Translations under genes and position numbers: made by a program | Assembly: GCF_009557055.1 (NCBI RefSeq) | Contig: NZ_CP045649.1 | Coordinates: forward strand, 2,021,501-2,085,500 | Length of the DNA stretch: 64,000 bases | From: Nocardioides sp. dk884 | GTDB lineage: Bacteria; Actinomycetota; Actinomycetes; Propionibacteriales; Nocardioidaceae | Reading direction: 5' to 3' | The notes under the pieces: generated by a model | Database searches by the model: none | Told to the model about the DNA's origin: nothing | The model's input: only the letters and a program-made list of their open reading frames with translations | Part shown: positions 42,610 to 55,804 of the stretch, piece by piece | Layout: the number at the start of each line of letters is the position of its first letter | How positions within the stretch are numbered: the stretch's first letter is position 1

Positions 42610-43776
42610 TTAGTGCGCGGCCCGCCGGAACGCCGCCTCGACGTCGGCGGTCACCAGCACGCCGTACGTCGAACCATCGGCGTCGAGCAGCAGGTACTCG
42701 GTGGCCGGGGTCCGGTTGATCGCGCCCAGCAGCTCCTCGCCGTCGATGTCGGCGGAGAGCCGCAGCCCGGGCTCCAGCGTGCGCGCCACCGAGGAGGCCG
42801 GCACCCACGGGCGCCGCTCCTGCGGTACGGCGAGGAGCGCGGCCTCGTTGACCAGCCCGGCCGGCTCGCCGTTCGGGGCCAGCGTGATCACGCCACCGGC
42901 CTGCGCGTCCTGGGCGCGGCGTACCGCCTCGGCGAGCGGAAGGTCCTCGGGCACCAGCACCGCACGCCGGGCCAGGATCCGCGGGCGCAGCTGGGGCAGC
43001 CGGGCGCGGACCTTGCTGGTCGCGATCGAGGCGGAGGCGCCGGTCCACAGGAAGAGGCCGATGATGAAGGCGAGGATGAAGTCCACGACCTGCGGCTCGA
43101 TGCCGAGGAAGACCTCCATGCCCACCGGCCACAGCAGCACCAGGGCCGCGGTGACCCGACCGCCCCAGCCGGCCGCGATGCTGCCGGTGTGCCGGTTGCC
43201 GGTGACCTGCCACACGCCGGCCTTCAGCACCCGGCCGCCGTCCAGGGGCAGTCCCGGGATCAGGTTGAGGACGCCGACCAGCAGGTTGGCCGAGGCCAGG
43301 CCGCCGACGGCCATGCCGATCAGCCCGCCCGGTACGACGAACCACAGACCGGCCGCCGCCACACCCACCGCGATCGAGGTGAGCGGTCCGACGACGGCGA
43401 TCCAGAACTCCTGGCGCGGGGTGCGGGCCTCGCCCTCGATGGCGGTCATCCCGCCGAGGAAGTGCAGCGTGATCGAGGTGACCTGGAAGCCGTAGTGCTT
43501 GGCCATCACCGCGTGCGAGGCCTCGTGCAGCAGCACCGAGCCGTACAGGACGACGGCGAACGCGACGCCCGCGACGTACTTGAGCGCACCCAGGCCGGGC
43601 TGGACCTCCTCGACCGCGGGGGCCAGCACGAGCGCGATCAGCCCGGCGATGATGAACCAGGTGGAGGAGACGAGGACGTCGCTGCCGGCGATCGTGCCGA
43701 CCTTGAACGTGCCGGCGGGGCGCGACGCGGAGCGGGTCGGGGCGCTGCCGGGCGTAGGGTCGGGGTGTTCGGCCAC
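42610..43776 (-). CDS. Site-2 protease (M50) with CBS domains
   Basis: 388 residues. Membrane metalloprotease with HEASH (84-88) as the zinc HExxH and NLIPGLPLDGGRV as the third-ligand motif, about six membrane segments, and a C-terminal CBS pair (about 250-385). Cleaves within membranes, usually releasing regulators; CBS domains suggest nucleotide control. GTG start with TAGCGT (43783-43788 on this strand) 6 nt upstream, leaderless. Diverges from the RecB-like nuclease gene and precedes trmI by 11 bp. Confidence 0.92.
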   Translation of the reverse strand: MAEHPDPTPGSAPTRSASRPAGTFKVGTIAGSDVLVSSTWFIIAGLIALVLAPAVEEVQPGLGALKYVAGVAFAVVLYGSVLLHEASHAVMAKHYGFQVTSITLHFLGGMTAIEGEARTPRQEFWIAVVGPLTSIAVGVAAAGLWFVVPGGLIGMAVGGLASANLLVGVLNLIPGLPLDGGRVLKAGVWQVTGNRHTGSIAAGWGGRVTAALVLLWPVGMEVFLGIEPQVVDFILAFIIGLFLWTGASASIATSKVRARLPQLRPRILARRAVLVPEDLPLAEAVRRAQDAQAGGVITLAPNGEPAGLVNEAALLAVPQERRPWVPASSVARTLEPGLRLSADIDGEELLGAINRTPATEYLLLDADGSTYGVLVTADVEAAFRRAAH

Positions 43777-43858
43777 GCCTCGACGCTATCCGACGGCGGG
43801 CGGGCGGGTACCCGCCGGGCACGCCGGACTGTCGGCGGGGTCGCCTAGTGTTCCCGGC

Positions 43859-44752
43859 GTGGATGAGCAGCACGTGTCGCCGGCCGACCGGCACTCGACC
43901 CCCGTCGACGGGGTCGAGGTCCTGGGCGCGCTGTCCCCGAGCCGGGCGGGCGACTTCCTGAGCTGCCCGTTGCTCTACCGCTTCCGCACCGTGGACCGGC
44001 TGCCCGAGCCGCCGTCGGTGGACGCCGTGCGCGGCACGCTGGTGCACAAGGTGCTCGAGGACCTCTTCGACCTGCCGGCCGCCGAGCGCACCCCGCAGCG
44101 TGCCGACGACCTGCTGACGCCGACCTGGGAGGAGCTCTGCGAGGCCGAGCCGGAGCTGCGCGCCCTGTTCGGCGCCGAGGGCGCCGAACTCGCGCCGTGG
44201 CTGGCGTCGTGTCGGGCCGTGCTGGAGCGCTACTTTACCCTCGAGGACCCCCGCCGGCTGGAGCCGGCCGACCGGGAGCTCTACGTCGAGGCCCTGCTGG
44301 ACTCACGGCTGCTGCTGCGCGGGTTCATCGACCGCGTCGACGTGGCGCCGGACGGCGCGATCCGCCTGGTCGACTACAAGACCGGGCGGGCGCCGGGGCC
44401 GGGCTATGAGGCCAAGGCCCTGTTCCAGATGAAGTTCTACGCCCTGGTCATCTGGCGCACCCGCGGGGTGGTCCCGGCGATGCTGCGCCTGATCTACCTC
44501 GGCAGCGGCGAGATCATCAGCTACGCCCCCGACGAGGAGGACCTGCGCGCCACCGAGCGCAAGGTCGAGGCGGTGTGGCGCGCGATCCGCGAGGCCGCCG
44601 AGACCGGGGACTGGCGCCCGCACCGCAGCCGGCTGTGCGACTGGTGCCACCACCAGGCGATCTGCCCGGCGTTCGGCGGCACTCCCCCGCCGTTGCCGGA
44701 CACGGACCCGGTCCTGCTGCCGCTGGAGCCGGTTCAGCTCAGCTCGGAGTGA
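43859..44752 (+). CDS. RecB-family PD-(D/E)xK exonuclease with Fe-S cluster
   Basis: 297 residues, GTG start. ALSPSRAGDFLSCPLLYRF, VRGTLVHKVLEDLF, GFIDRVD and IRLVDYKTGRAPG (GxID and VDYKTG nuclease motifs), then LCDWCHHQAICPAF. Cys in FLSCP plus the three C-terminal cysteines would bind a 4Fe-4S cluster, as in AddB/Cas4-like nucleases. Probably DNA repair. Leaderless: TAGTGT (43846-43851) 7 nt before the GTG. Its 3' end overlaps the HAD gene by 19 bp, tail to tail. Confidence 0.92.
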   Translation: MDEQHVSPADRHSTPVDGVEVLGALSPSRAGDFLSCPLLYRFRTVDRLPEPPSVDAVRGTLVHKVLEDLFDLPAAERTPQRADDLLTPTWEELCEAEPELRALFGAEGAELAPWLASCRAVLERYFTLEDPRRLEPADRELYVEALLDSRLLLRGFIDRVDVAPDGAIRLVDYKTGRAPGPGYEAKALFQMKFYALVIWRTRGVVPAMLRLIYLGSGEIISYAPDEEDLRATERKVEAVWRAIREAAETGDWRPHRSRLCDWCHHQAICPAFGGTPPPLPDTDPVLLPLEPVQLSSE

Positions 44753-45483
44753 AGCCCGGCGAGGTCGGCGCTCGTGAGCTCGGCCAACGAGTCGCGGAAC
44801 ACCCGGCGCGGCCCGGGCGGCACGGCGACGTGGTTCTGCACCACCAGCACGGTGCACCCCGCGGTCTCGGCCGAGGTGGCGCCGGTGGCGGAGTCCTCGA
44901 TGGCCACGCAGTCCGCGGCGTCGCGGCCCAGCGCGGCGGCGGCGGTGAGGTAGGGCTCGGGGTGCGGCTTGCCGTGGGTCACCCGGTCACCGGTGATCAC
45001 CACGTCGAAGGTGCCCTCGGGCAGATGCGCCAGGATCGGTGCGACCAGCCGCTCGTACGACATCGTGACGAGCGCGCACGGTACGCCGCGCTCGTGCAGC
45101 TCCTCCAACAGCTCCCGCGCTCCGGGGCGCCACGGCACCGAGTCGGCCACGCTGGCCACCACCCCGTCGAGCAGCTCCTCGACGATCTCGTCGGGGCTGA
45201 GGTCGAGCCCCATCCGCTCGCGGATGTAGCGCGCAGAGGTGAGCAGGCTGTTGCCGACCAGGCTCAGCCCGTCGGCCTCTGTCCACTCCGCCCCGTGGCG
45301 GTGCGCGAGCGCCGTCTCCGCCGCCACCCAGGCCGGTTCGGTGTCGACGATCGTGCCGTCCATGTCCCACAGGACGGCTCGGGGAAGCCGGTCTCCCCCG
45401 CCGGTGCGTCGGTCTGTTCCTCGCGAGTACGCGGTACTCAGAATGCCCTCCCAGGAGCGCGGTGCGGCGTCGGGTGCACACAC
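44734..45483 (-). CDS. HAD-superfamily phosphatase
   Basis: 249 residues as read from GTG 45483. DxDGT motif I (LWDMDGTIVDTEPAW), VTMSYE (motif II), HGKPHPEPYL (motif III Lys) and IEDSATGATSAETAG (motif IV), with a helical cap: beta-phosphoglucomutase/sugar-phosphatase type. The start is doubtful: a TAGAAT box (45485-45490 on this strand) directly precedes GTG 45483, so transcription should begin inside the frame and the true start may be a non-ATG codon near 45444 behind GGGAGGG. Converges on and overlaps the nuclease gene by 19 bp. Confidence 0.85.
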   Translation of the reverse strand: MCAPDAAPRSWEGILSTAYSRGTDRRTGGGDRLPRAVLWDMDGTIVDTEPAWVAAETALAHRHGAEWTEADGLSLVGNSLLTSARYIRERMGLDLSPDEIVEELLDGVVASVADSVPWRPGARELLEELHERGVPCALVTMSYERLVAPILAHLPEGTFDVVITGDRVTHGKPHPEPYLTAAAALGRDAADCVAIEDSATGATSAETAGCTVLVVQNHVAVPPGPRRVFRDSLAELTSADLAGLHSELS

Positions 45484-45550
45484 GATTCTAGGGCGCTCGC
45501 GGACCTGATCGGCGCGCGCCCCGGGGCGGGGTCGAGGGCGCGGAGGGTCG

Positions 45551-45609
45551 ACGTTTGGTCCCCAACGACAGATTCCGGGGCCGAAATGTTGTCGTTGGGG
45601 ACCAGACGT
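45551..45609. repeat. 59-bp palindromic element, copy 10
   Basis: Left arm 45551-45570 perfect; spacer GATTCCGGGGCCGAAATGT; right arm 45590-45609 has one mismatch (ACCAGACGT). It lies 23 nt past the metH stop on the minus strand and upstream of the HAD gene. Confidence 0.93.
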
Positions 45610-45632
45610 GGGGGTCTTGCCCCCGCCGCGGC

Positions 45633-49373
<3,741 letters not shown>

Positions 49374-49515
49374 GGTGACTCCTCTCGAGAGGCCGGGCGG
49401 TTCCGGCCTTGTCCACCAGCGTAAGAAGGCGTGTCCACCTGCTGGACGAACAGACCAGATCGTGACACCGGGCCGGTGCGGCGGCGAAATCGCCGCTCCT
49501 GACTAGGCTGGGCGG

Positions 49516-50367
49516 GTGATCGACAGCGATGACCTCCCCGACCTCGTCGCCCCGGTGGTGATCGCCGCCTTCGAGGGCTGGAACGACGCCGCCGACGCGG
49601 CCTCCTCCGTCGTCGACCACCTCATCGAGGTCTGGGACGCGCGCGTCATCGGCGCGATCGACCCCGAGGAGTTCTACGACTTCCAGGTCAACCGCCCGGT
49701 CATCGGCGTCGACGCCAGCGGCCACCGGCGGGTCAGCTGGCCGACCACCCGCATCGCGGTCGCCTCTCCCCCGGACCTGGATCGCGACGTGATCCTGATC
49801 CGCGGCATCGAGCCGAACATGCGCTGGCGGCAGTTCTGCGCCGAGCTGCTCGCCGCCTGCGACGACCTGGGCGGCGAGCTCGTGATCACCCTGGGCGCGC
49901 TGCTCGCCGACGCCCCGCACACCCGCTCCATCCACGTCACCGGTACGGCGACCGAGCCCGAGCTGGTCGACCGGCTGCGCCTGGAGCAGTCGACCTACGA
50001 GGGCCCGACCGGGATCGTCGGGGTCTTCCAGGACGCCTGCGTGCTGCTCGACATCCCCGCGGTGTCGTACTGGGCGGCGGTGCCGCACTACGTCGCGCAG
50101 CCGCCGTGCCCCAAGGCGACCCTGGCGCTGGTGCGCCAGCTGGAGGACCTGCTCGAGGTCAGCATCCCCCTCGGGGACCTCCCCGAGGACGCGCGCGCCT
50201 GGGAGCGCGGCGTCGACGAGCTCGCCGAGGAGGACGAGGACATCGCCGACTACGTCCGCTCGCTGGAGGAGACCCGCGACACCACCGACCTGCCCGAGGC
50301 GACCGGCGAGGCGATCGCGCGGGAGTTCGAGCGGTACCTCAAGCGTCGCCAGGGTGGCGACGACTGA
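49516..50367 (+). CDS. PAC2 family protein
   Basis: 283 residues. PAC2 (proteasome assembly chaperone-like) fold: VVIAAFEGWNDAADAASSVVDHL at the N-terminus, ILIRGIEPNMRWRQFCAELL, and SYWAAVPHYVAQPPCPKATLALVRQLEDLL. Known in actinobacteria as a conserved protein; a chaperone role in proteasome assembly is unproven in bacteria. GTG with TAGGCT (49504-49509) 6 nt upstream, leaderless. A GCGGCG-AAAT-CGCCGC hairpin (49481-49496) precedes the -10 box. Gene ends 12 nt before a 59-bp element. Confidence 0.9.
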   Translation: MIDSDDLPDLVAPVVIAAFEGWNDAADAASSVVDHLIEVWDARVIGAIDPEEFYDFQVNRPVIGVDASGHRRVSWPTTRIAVASPPDLDRDVILIRGIEPNMRWRQFCAELLAACDDLGGELVITLGALLADAPHTRSIHVTGTATEPELVDRLRLEQSTYEGPTGIVGVFQDACVLLDIPAVSYWAAVPHYVAQPPCPKATLALVRQLEDLLEVSIPLGDLPEDARAWERGVDELAEEDEDIADYVRSLEETRDTTDLPEATGEAIAREFERYLKRRQGGDD

Positions 50368-50379
50368 GGTCCGGGGTCG

Positions 50380-50438
50380 ACGTTTGGTCCCCAACGACAG
50401 TTTTCGGCGCCATTTCGTTGTCGTTTGGTCCCCAACGA
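50380..50438. repeat. 59-bp element, copy 11 (right arm inverted: direct repeat)
   Basis: Left arm 50380-50399 perfect. Spacer GTTTTCGGCGCCATTTCGT. Right arm 50419-50438 reads TGTCGTTTGGTCCCCAACGA: the 12-bp core is flipped, so the two arms are direct rather than inverted copies while the 59-bp length is kept. Lies between converging PAC2 (12 nt after stop) and mshC. Confidence 0.9.
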
Positions 50439-50487
50439 CAACGATGAGCCGCCCCCACCCCCACCCCGGCACCCCGCCGGGGCGGCG

Positions 50488-51726
50488 TCAGAGCGCCAGA
50501 CCGAGGGCGGCGTCGAGGGCGTTGTAGACCGCGCGAGCGGCGTCGGGGTCGCTGGTGTCGGCGAGGCCGTCGGTGCCGAGGGTGGCGCGCACCCAGGCGT
50601 CGACGGCACGCAGCGCACGCGGGGCGTCGAGGTCGGCGGCGCAGGCGGCGAGGACCTCGCGCACCACCGGCTCGGCCGGGGCGCCGGCGCCGAGGGCGAG
50701 GGCGCGGCGCCAGTCGGCGAGGGTGTCCACGGCGTCCCACAGCTCGGCGTCGGTCCACTCCCAGTCGCTGCGGTAGTGGTGGCGCAGCAGCGCGAGGCGG
50801 ATCGCCATCGGGTCCACGTCGCTGTTGCGCAGCGCGGAGACGAAGACCAGGTTGCCGCGCGACTTCGACATCTTCTCGCCGTCGTAGGCGACCATGCCGG
50901 CGTGGGTGTAGACCTTCGCGAAGCGGTGCTCGGGGTCGGCGACCTGGGCGTGGCCCGCGCACATCTCGTGGTGGGGGAAGACCAGGTCGCTGCCGCCGCC
51001 CTGCACGTCGAAGTCGGCACCGAGGTGCTCCAGCGCGATCGCCGTGCACTCGATGTGCCAGCCGGGGCGGCCCGGGCCGAACGGGCTGGGCCAGGACGGC
51101 TCACCGGGTCGCTCGCCGCGCCACACGACGCAGTCGAGCGGGTCCTTCTTGCCGGGTCGGTCCGGGTCGCCGCCGCGCTCGGGGAAGATCCGCAGCATCT
51201 CCTCGCGGGAGAGGCCGGACTCCTGGCCGAACGACGGGTCGGCGGTCACCGACATGTAGAGGTCGTCCTCGACGCGGTAGACCGCACCGGCCGCCTGGAG
51301 CCGCTCGATGAGCCGGATCACCAGCGGGATCGACTCCACCGCGCCGATGTAGTGCGCGGGTGCGAGCACCCGCAGCGCGGTCATGTCCTGGCGGAACAGC
51401 TCGGTCTCGCGCTCGGCGAGCTCGACCCAGTCGACGCTGACCTTGGCGGCGCGCTCGAGCAGCGGGTCGTCGACGTCGGTGACGTTCTGCACGTAGCTCA
51501 CCTCGTGCCCGGCGTTGCGCCAGGCACGGTTCAGCAGGTCGAAGCCCAGGTACGTCGCGGCGTGGCCCAGGTGGGTGGCGTCGTACGGCGTGATGCCGCA
51601 GACGTACATCCGGGCCGCGCCGTCGGGCCGCGTGGTCACCAGACCGCCCGTGGCGGTGTCGTGGAGGGTGACCGGCGGGCCCTCGACGGGCAGGGTCGGG
51701 ATCTCCGGGGAGGGCCAGGCGCGCAT
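50488..51726 (-). CDS. mshC: Mycothiol cysteine ligase MshC
   Basis: 412 residues. Cysteinyl-tRNA-synthetase-like: [23 protein letters not shown] (HIGH-like), [22 protein letters not shown] and KMSKS in [11 protein letters not shown]. Joins cysteine to GlcN-inositol in mycothiol synthesis; shorter than CysRS and lacking its anticodon domain. Leaderless: TAGAGT (51734-51739 on this strand) 7 nt before the ATG. Upstream genes SCO1664-like, DUF3090 and a phosphatase form its usual neighbourhood. Mycothiol links to the sigma-R promoter of rbpA as part of thiol homeostasis. Confidence 0.95.
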   Translation of the reverse strand: MRAWPSPEIPTLPVEGPPVTLHDTATGGLVTTRPDGAARMYVCGITPYDATHLGHAATYLGFDLLNRAWRNAGHEVSYVQNVTDVDDPLLERAAKVSVDWVELAERETELFRQDMTALRVLAPAHYIGAVESIPLVIRLIERLQAAGAVYRVEDDLYMSVTADPSFGQESGLSREEMLRIFPERGGDPDRPGKKDPLDCVVWRGERPGEPSWPSPFGPGRPGWHIECTAIALEHLGADFDVQGGGSDLVFPHHEMCAGHAQVADPEHRFAKVYTHAGMVAYDGEKMSKSRGNLVFVSALRNSDVDPMAIRLALLRHHYRSDWEWTDAELWDAVDTLADWRRALALGAGAPAEPVVREVLAACAADLDAPRALRAVDAWVRATLGTDGLADTSDPDAARAVYNALDAALGLAL

Positions 51727-51749
51727 GCGGTGAACTCTAGTGGTCGGCC

Positions 51750-52517
51750 TCAGAACGGCGGCCACGGGATGGCCGGGGACTCCCCGCGCGGTGCGGGCAT
51801 CACCCCTGCCGACACCAGCCGGCGGCAGCGCTGGGCGAGCACCTCGATCTCCGCCTCGCTCAGCAGCGCGGCCAGCGCGTCGCCGAGCTGGCCGTCCACC
51901 GCGGCGCCCAGCCGGCGTACGGCGTCGAGCTCCTCGTCGGCCAGCGGCTCCCCGATCCAGCCCCACAGCACGGTGCGCAGCTTGGGCTCGTGGTGGAAGG
52001 CGATGCCGTGGTCGACGCCGTAGCGGTGCCCGTCGGGCATCGCCAGCACGTGCCCGCCCTTGCGGTCGGCGTTGTTGATCACCACGTCGAAGATCGCCAT
52101 CCGGCGCAGCGGACCGGAGTCCTCGTGGACCAGGGCGACCGGCTGATCGAGGCCGTCGATGCCGTCGAACACGTGGCGGTACCCCGGGGGCACCGAGCCG
52201 CCGGGCACCAGCGTGACCGGCTCCTGGTCCTCGTCCGGCTCCTCCCACGACTGCACCATCCCGGGGCCGTGCGGGCCGTCGCGCAGCCAGGTGCGCGGCA
52301 CGACGTTCCAGCCCAGCTCCTCGGAGACCAGGTACGCCGCGAGCTCGCGGTGCGCCAGCACGGCGCCGGGGAAGTCCCACAGCGGCCGCTCCCCCGAGAT
52401 CGGCTTGTAGACCACGCGGTGCTCGCCCACCGCGCCCAGGAACGTCGCGTTGGAGGCCGGCATGATGCGGCCGTGCAGCACCAGCTCCCCCGTGAGCAGG
52501 TCCGGGAGCGCGGTCAT
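51750..52517 (-). CDS. SCO1664 family protein (PI3/4-kinase-like fold)
   Basis: 255 residues. Begins [22 protein letters not shown], with [37 protein letters not shown] and [21 protein letters not shown] (kinase-like loop with N-N-A-D-R) and [24 protein letters not shown]. These resemble the ATP site of phosphatidylinositol 3/4-kinase-like proteins. Known actinobacterial family of unknown role, always near mshC. Follows DUF3090 by 16 bp. Confidence 0.88.
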   Translation of the reverse strand: MTALPDLLTGELVLHGRIMPASNATFLGAVGEHRVVYKPISGERPLWDFPGAVLAHRELAAYLVSEELGWNVVPRTWLRDGPHGPGMVQSWEEPDEDQEPVTLVPGGSVPPGYRHVFDGIDGLDQPVALVHEDSGPLRRMAIFDVVINNADRKGGHVLAMPDGHRYGVDHGIAFHHEPKLRTVLWGWIGEPLADEELDAVRRLGAAVDGQLGDALAALLSEAEIEVLAQRCRRLVSAGVMPAPRGESPAIPWPPF

Positions 52518-52533
52518 CGGCCGGGGCTGCCGG

Positions 52534-53109
52534 TCACGGGTCGCGTCGCTTGAAGCCGTTGGCGCGCACGCACAGGTGGCCGTCGGCGTCGATAGGGTTG
52601 CCGCAGAACGGGCAGCTGGGCCGACCGGCCTCGAGGACCTGGCCGCTGCGCTGCACGAAGGCGCGGGCGTAGCCCGGCGTGAGACGCACCAGGAGCACCT
52701 CCTCCGGCTCGGGCTCCACGACGCTCTCCTCGAGCTGGTCGGGAGCCACGATGGCGGCCTCGCTGAACGGGAACACCTCGATCACGATCCGCTCGTCGCG
52801 CGGATCCCACGACAGCGTCATGGTGCCGGCGCGGAACTCCTCCTCGATCGGCTGGTCCAGCGGGTCGCTGTCGACCAGGTCGAACGGGGCGACGGCGGGC
52901 ACCACGGTGCTGCTGGGCTCGCTGGCCATCACCTCGTCGAGGAGCTCGTCGACGCGTTCCGCGAGCGCGGCCACCTGCTGCTTCTCGACGGCGACCGAGA
53001 CGATCCGGTTGCCGCTGCGTGCCTGGAGGTAGAAGGTGCGGGAGCCGGGCGCGCCGACGGTGCCGGTGACGAAGCGCTCCGGCGGGTCGAAGGAGTGGAC
53101 GAGAGGCAT
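52534..53109 (-). CDS. DUF3090 family protein with C-terminal zinc ribbon
   Basis: 191 residues. N-terminal HSFDPPERFVTGTVGAPGSRTFYLQAR is the DUF3090 signature; C-terminal CPFCGNPIDADGHLC forms a likely zinc site. Function unknown; conserved with the SCO1664 and phosphatase genes around mshC. Leaderless: TAGGCT (53116-53121 on this strand) 6 nt before the ATG, overlapping the end of the upstream phosphatase gene. Confidence 0.9.
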   Translation of the reverse strand: MPLVHSFDPPERFVTGTVGAPGSRTFYLQARSGNRIVSVAVEKQQVAALAERVDELLDEVMASEPSSTVVPAVAPFDLVDSDPLDQPIEEEFRAGTMTLSWDPRDERIVIEVFPFSEAAIVAPDQLEESVVEPEPEEVLLVRLTPGYARAFVQRSGQVLEAGRPSCPFCGNPIDADGHLCVRANGFKRRDP

Positions 53110-53118
53110 GGGGCCAGC

Positions 53119-53847
53119 CTAGGACCCGGCCGGACCGGCCACCGCGGGGCCCGCTCCCCCGCCGATCACGGCGTCAGAGCCGGCCTCGGACGCCTGGGCG
53201 GCGTCCGCCGGCGGGCGCAGCCAGGACAGGTCGCCCTCGTGGGAGTTGGTGGCCAGCACGTAGGGCCGCGACTCGGTGTAGCGCACGATCGAGATCGAGG
53301 CCGGGTCCACGTGCAGGCGCTGGAACAGGTCCAGGTGCATCCCCAGGGCGTCGGCGAGCACCGCCTTGATGATGTCGCCGTGGCTCACCGCGACCCACAC
53401 GGCGTGCGGGCCGTGCTCGGCCTCCACCTCGGCGTCGCGGCGTCGTACGGCGGCGACCGCGCGCGCCTGCATGGTGGTCATGCTCTCCCCGCCGGGGAAC
53501 GCGGCGGCGGACGGCTGGGACTGCACGACCTTCCACAGCTTCTCCTGGGCCAGGTCCTTGATCGCCCGGCCCTGCCACTCGCCGTAGTCGCACTCGGTGA
53601 TCCCGCGCTCGGTGACCACCGGCGGTGCGGGGTCGCGTCCGGCCAGCAGTGCCCGGGTCGTCTGGCGGCAGCGCTCCAGCGGGCTGGTGACGACCAGGGA
53701 GAGCGGTACGTCGCGGAGCCGCGCGCCGGCGCGCGCCGCCTGCTGCTGCCCGGTGCTGTCGAGCCGGACCCCCGGCGTACGGCCGGCGAGCGTGCCGGAG
53801 GCGTTGGCGGTGGTGCGCCCGTGCCGCACGAGGATGAGGGTGGCCAT
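53119..53847 (-). CDS. Histidine phosphatase family protein (MSMEG_4193-like)
   Basis: 242 residues. RHG motif (LVRHGRTTANASGTLAGRTPGV), Glu region (ITECDYGEWQG) and second His (VAVSHGDIIKAVLADALGMHLDLFQRLHVDPAS), the latter typical of the mshC-linked subgroup. Phosphatase or phosphoglycerate-mutase-like; substrate unknown. Leaderless: TACAGT (53855-53860 on this strand) 7 nt before the ATG. First gene of the phosphatase-DUF3090-SCO1664-mshC run. Confidence 0.92.
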   Translation of the reverse strand: MATLILVRHGRTTANASGTLAGRTPGVRLDSTGQQQAARAGARLRDVPLSLVVTSPLERCRQTTRALLAGRDPAPPVVTERGITECDYGEWQGRAIKDLAQEKLWKVVQSQPSAAAFPGGESMTTMQARAVAAVRRRDAEVEAEHGPHAVWVAVSHGDIIKAVLADALGMHLDLFQRLHVDPASISIVRYTESRPYVLATNSHEGDLSWLRPPADAAQASEAGSDAVIGGGAGPAVAGPAGS

Positions 53848-53900
53848 GGCGCGGACTGTAGCCGGGTGTCGAGCGGCGTCCGCGCGGATAACGTATCGGG

Positions 53901-54884
53901 ATGATCGTCGACTGCGCCTACTACCGCCACGGCGTCCGCGCTCCGGAGAACCTCGACGTCACCGACCTGTCCCGGGTCCTGGCCGCACGCGACCGTGAGC
54001 AGGGCGACTTCTTGTGGATCGGCGTCCACGAGCCCACGCCGACGGAGCTGCACGCGGTCGCCGGCCAGCTGGGTTTCCACCCGCTGGCGACCGAGGACGC
54101 GCTCAAGGCCCACCAGCGGCCCAAGCTGGAGCGCTACGACGAGATGTTGTTCCTGGTGCTCAAGACGCTGACCTACATCGACGCCGAGGACGCCGTCGAG
54201 ACCGGCGAGATCAGCCTCTTCGTCGGTGAGGGGTACGTCGTGACGGTGCGGCACGGCGCCGGCAGCGAGCTCAGCGTGACCCGCTCCCACCTCGAGTCGG
54301 TCGCCGACGTCCTGGGGCGCGGGCCGGCGGCGGTCGTGTACGCCGTGTGCGACAAGGTCGTCGACGACTACACCCAGGTGGCCCGGTTCCTGGAGGAGGA
54401 CGTCGACGAGGTGGAGCAGTCGGTGTTCTCCCCCGAGCGGACCCGCGACTCCGAGCGCATCTACACCCTCAAACGCGAGATCGCCGAGGCCCGCCGCGCG
54501 GTTCAGCCGTTGAAGGCGCCGATGCAGGCCTGCGCGGAGGGTCGGGTCGCGGGGATCAACGGCGACGTGGCGCCGTACTTCCGCGACATCACCGACCACC
54601 TCAACCGGGTCTCGGAGAGCGTGGACAACCTCGAGCAACTGCTCTCGGCGGCGTTCGACGCCCACGTCGCGCAGATCTCGGTGCAGCAGAACGACGACAT
54701 GCGCACCATCTCCGCCGGCGCCGCGCTGGTGGTGGTGCCGACGCTGATCGCCGGCATCTACGGGATGAACTTCAAGTACATGCCGGAGCTGGAGTGGCAC
54801 TACGGCTACCCGTTCGCGCTGATGCTGATGGTGGGCGCCGCGGCGGTGCTGTGGGTGTGGTTCAAGCGCTCCGGGTGGCTGTGA
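53901..54884 (+). CDS. corA: CorA-type magnesium/cobalt transporter
   Basis: 327 residues. Large soluble N-terminal domain with a long stalk helix (about 150-260), then two membrane helices; the pore signature YGMNF follows the first, ending FKRSGWL. Imports Mg2+ (or Co2+/Ni2+). The loop between helices is MPELEWHYGYP, close to the usual MPEL. Leaderless: TAACGT (53889-53894) 6 nt before the ATG, diverging from the phosphatase gene. Confidence 0.95.
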   Translation: MIVDCAYYRHGVRAPENLDVTDLSRVLAARDREQGDFLWIGVHEPTPTELHAVAGQLGFHPLATEDALKAHQRPKLERYDEMLFLVLKTLTYIDAEDAVETGEISLFVGEGYVVTVRHGAGSELSVTRSHLESVADVLGRGPAAVVYAVCDKVVDDYTQVARFLEEDVDEVEQSVFSPERTRDSERIYTLKREIAEARRAVQPLKAPMQACAEGRVAGINGDVAPYFRDITDHLNRVSESVDNLEQLLSAAFDAHVAQISVQQNDDMRTISAGAALVVVPTLIAGIYGMNFKYMPELEWHYGYPFALMLMVGAAAVLWVWFKRSGWL

Positions 54885-54905
54885 GCCCCGGGCGGCCGGC
54901 CCCGC

Positions 54906-55730
54906 TCAGGCGCTGAGCACCCCGGCGCCGAGCAGCACCAGCACCAGCGCGCCCAGCGCCACCCGGTAGATCACGAACGGGGTGTAGGAGCGCGTCGAGA
55001 CGTAGCGCAGCAGCCAGGCGATCGCGGCGTACCCGACGATGAACGACACGACCGTCGCCACGATGGTCGGGGTCCAGCCGTACGGGTTGTCACCCCCGGG
55101 GATCTCCTTGAGCTGGAACACGCCGGCACCGACGACAGCCGGGATGGCGAGCAGGAACGCATAGCGGGTGGCGGCCTCGCGCTCGTAGCCGAGGATGCGG
55201 CCCATCGAGATCGTGGCGCCGGAGCGGGAGACCCCGGGGATCAGGGCGCAGGCCTGGGCGACGCCCATCAGGACGGCGTCGCGGACGTTGATCTGCTTGA
55301 TCTGCTTGGAGTTGCTGCTGAACTTGTCGGCCAGGCCCAGCACGATGCCGAGCACGATGAGCGTGGCGCCGATGATCCACAGGCTGCGGAACTCGTTCTC
55401 GATGACGTCCTTCAGCGCGATGCCGAGCACCACGATCGGCAGCGACCCGATGATGATGAACCAGCCCATCCGGGCGTCCAAGGTGCCGCGGTACTCCGGC
55501 TTCACCAGGGACTTCAACCAGGCGGTGGCGATGCGCCAGATGTCCTTGCGGAAGTAGATGAGCACGGCGAGCTCGGTGCCGATCTGGACCACCGCGGTGA
55601 ACGCGGCCCCGGGGTCGCCCCATCCGAACATCTCGGGGTAGATGCGCAGGTGCGCACTGCTCGAGATCGGAAGGAACTCCGTAAGTCCCTGGATGGTGCC
55701 GAGCACGATGGCTTGGAAGAGTTCCCACAC
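54906..55730 (-). CDS. uppP: Undecaprenyl-diphosphatase
   Basis: 274 residues, eight membrane segments. GLTEFLPISSSAHL (17-29) and GVSRSGATISMGRILG are the two BacA/UppP signature motifs. Recycles the lipid carrier for peptidoglycan by removing a phosphate; bacitracin resistance factor. GTG start with TAGGCT (55739-55744 on this strand) 8 nt upstream. Ends 21 bp from the corA stop, tail to tail. Confidence 0.95.
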   Translation of the reverse strand: MWELFQAIVLGTIQGLTEFLPISSSAHLRIYPEMFGWGDPGAAFTAVVQIGTELAVLIYFRKDIWRIATAWLKSLVKPEYRGTLDARMGWFIIIGSLPIVVLGIALKDVIENEFRSLWIIGATLIVLGIVLGLADKFSSNSKQIKQINVRDAVLMGVAQACALIPGVSRSGATISMGRILGYEREAATRYAFLLAIPAVVGAGVFQLKEIPGGDNPYGWTPTIVATVVSFIVGYAAIAWLLRYVSTRSYTPFVIYRVALGALVLVLLGAGVLSA

Positions 55731-55804
55731 GGGCGCGCAGCCTACGCGGAGCCCAACCGCGTGCCGCCGACGGCGTCCGTGAGTGGGACCACTACCTTTC
55801 TGCC

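Noticed and set aside
44734..44752. 19-bp tail-to-tail overlap of the RecB-like and HAD genes as a possible frameshift
   Set aside because: Both proteins end with plausible C-termini and intact motifs, so the overlap is probably real and simply compact.
49374..49515. Cobalamin riboswitch upstream of metH
   Set aside because: Only 142 bp separate metH from the divergent PAC2 gene and no B12-box or the expected multi-helix core is visible. Small palindromes (CCTCTCGAGAGG, GGCCGG-N6-CCGGCC) are present but do not make a riboswitch.
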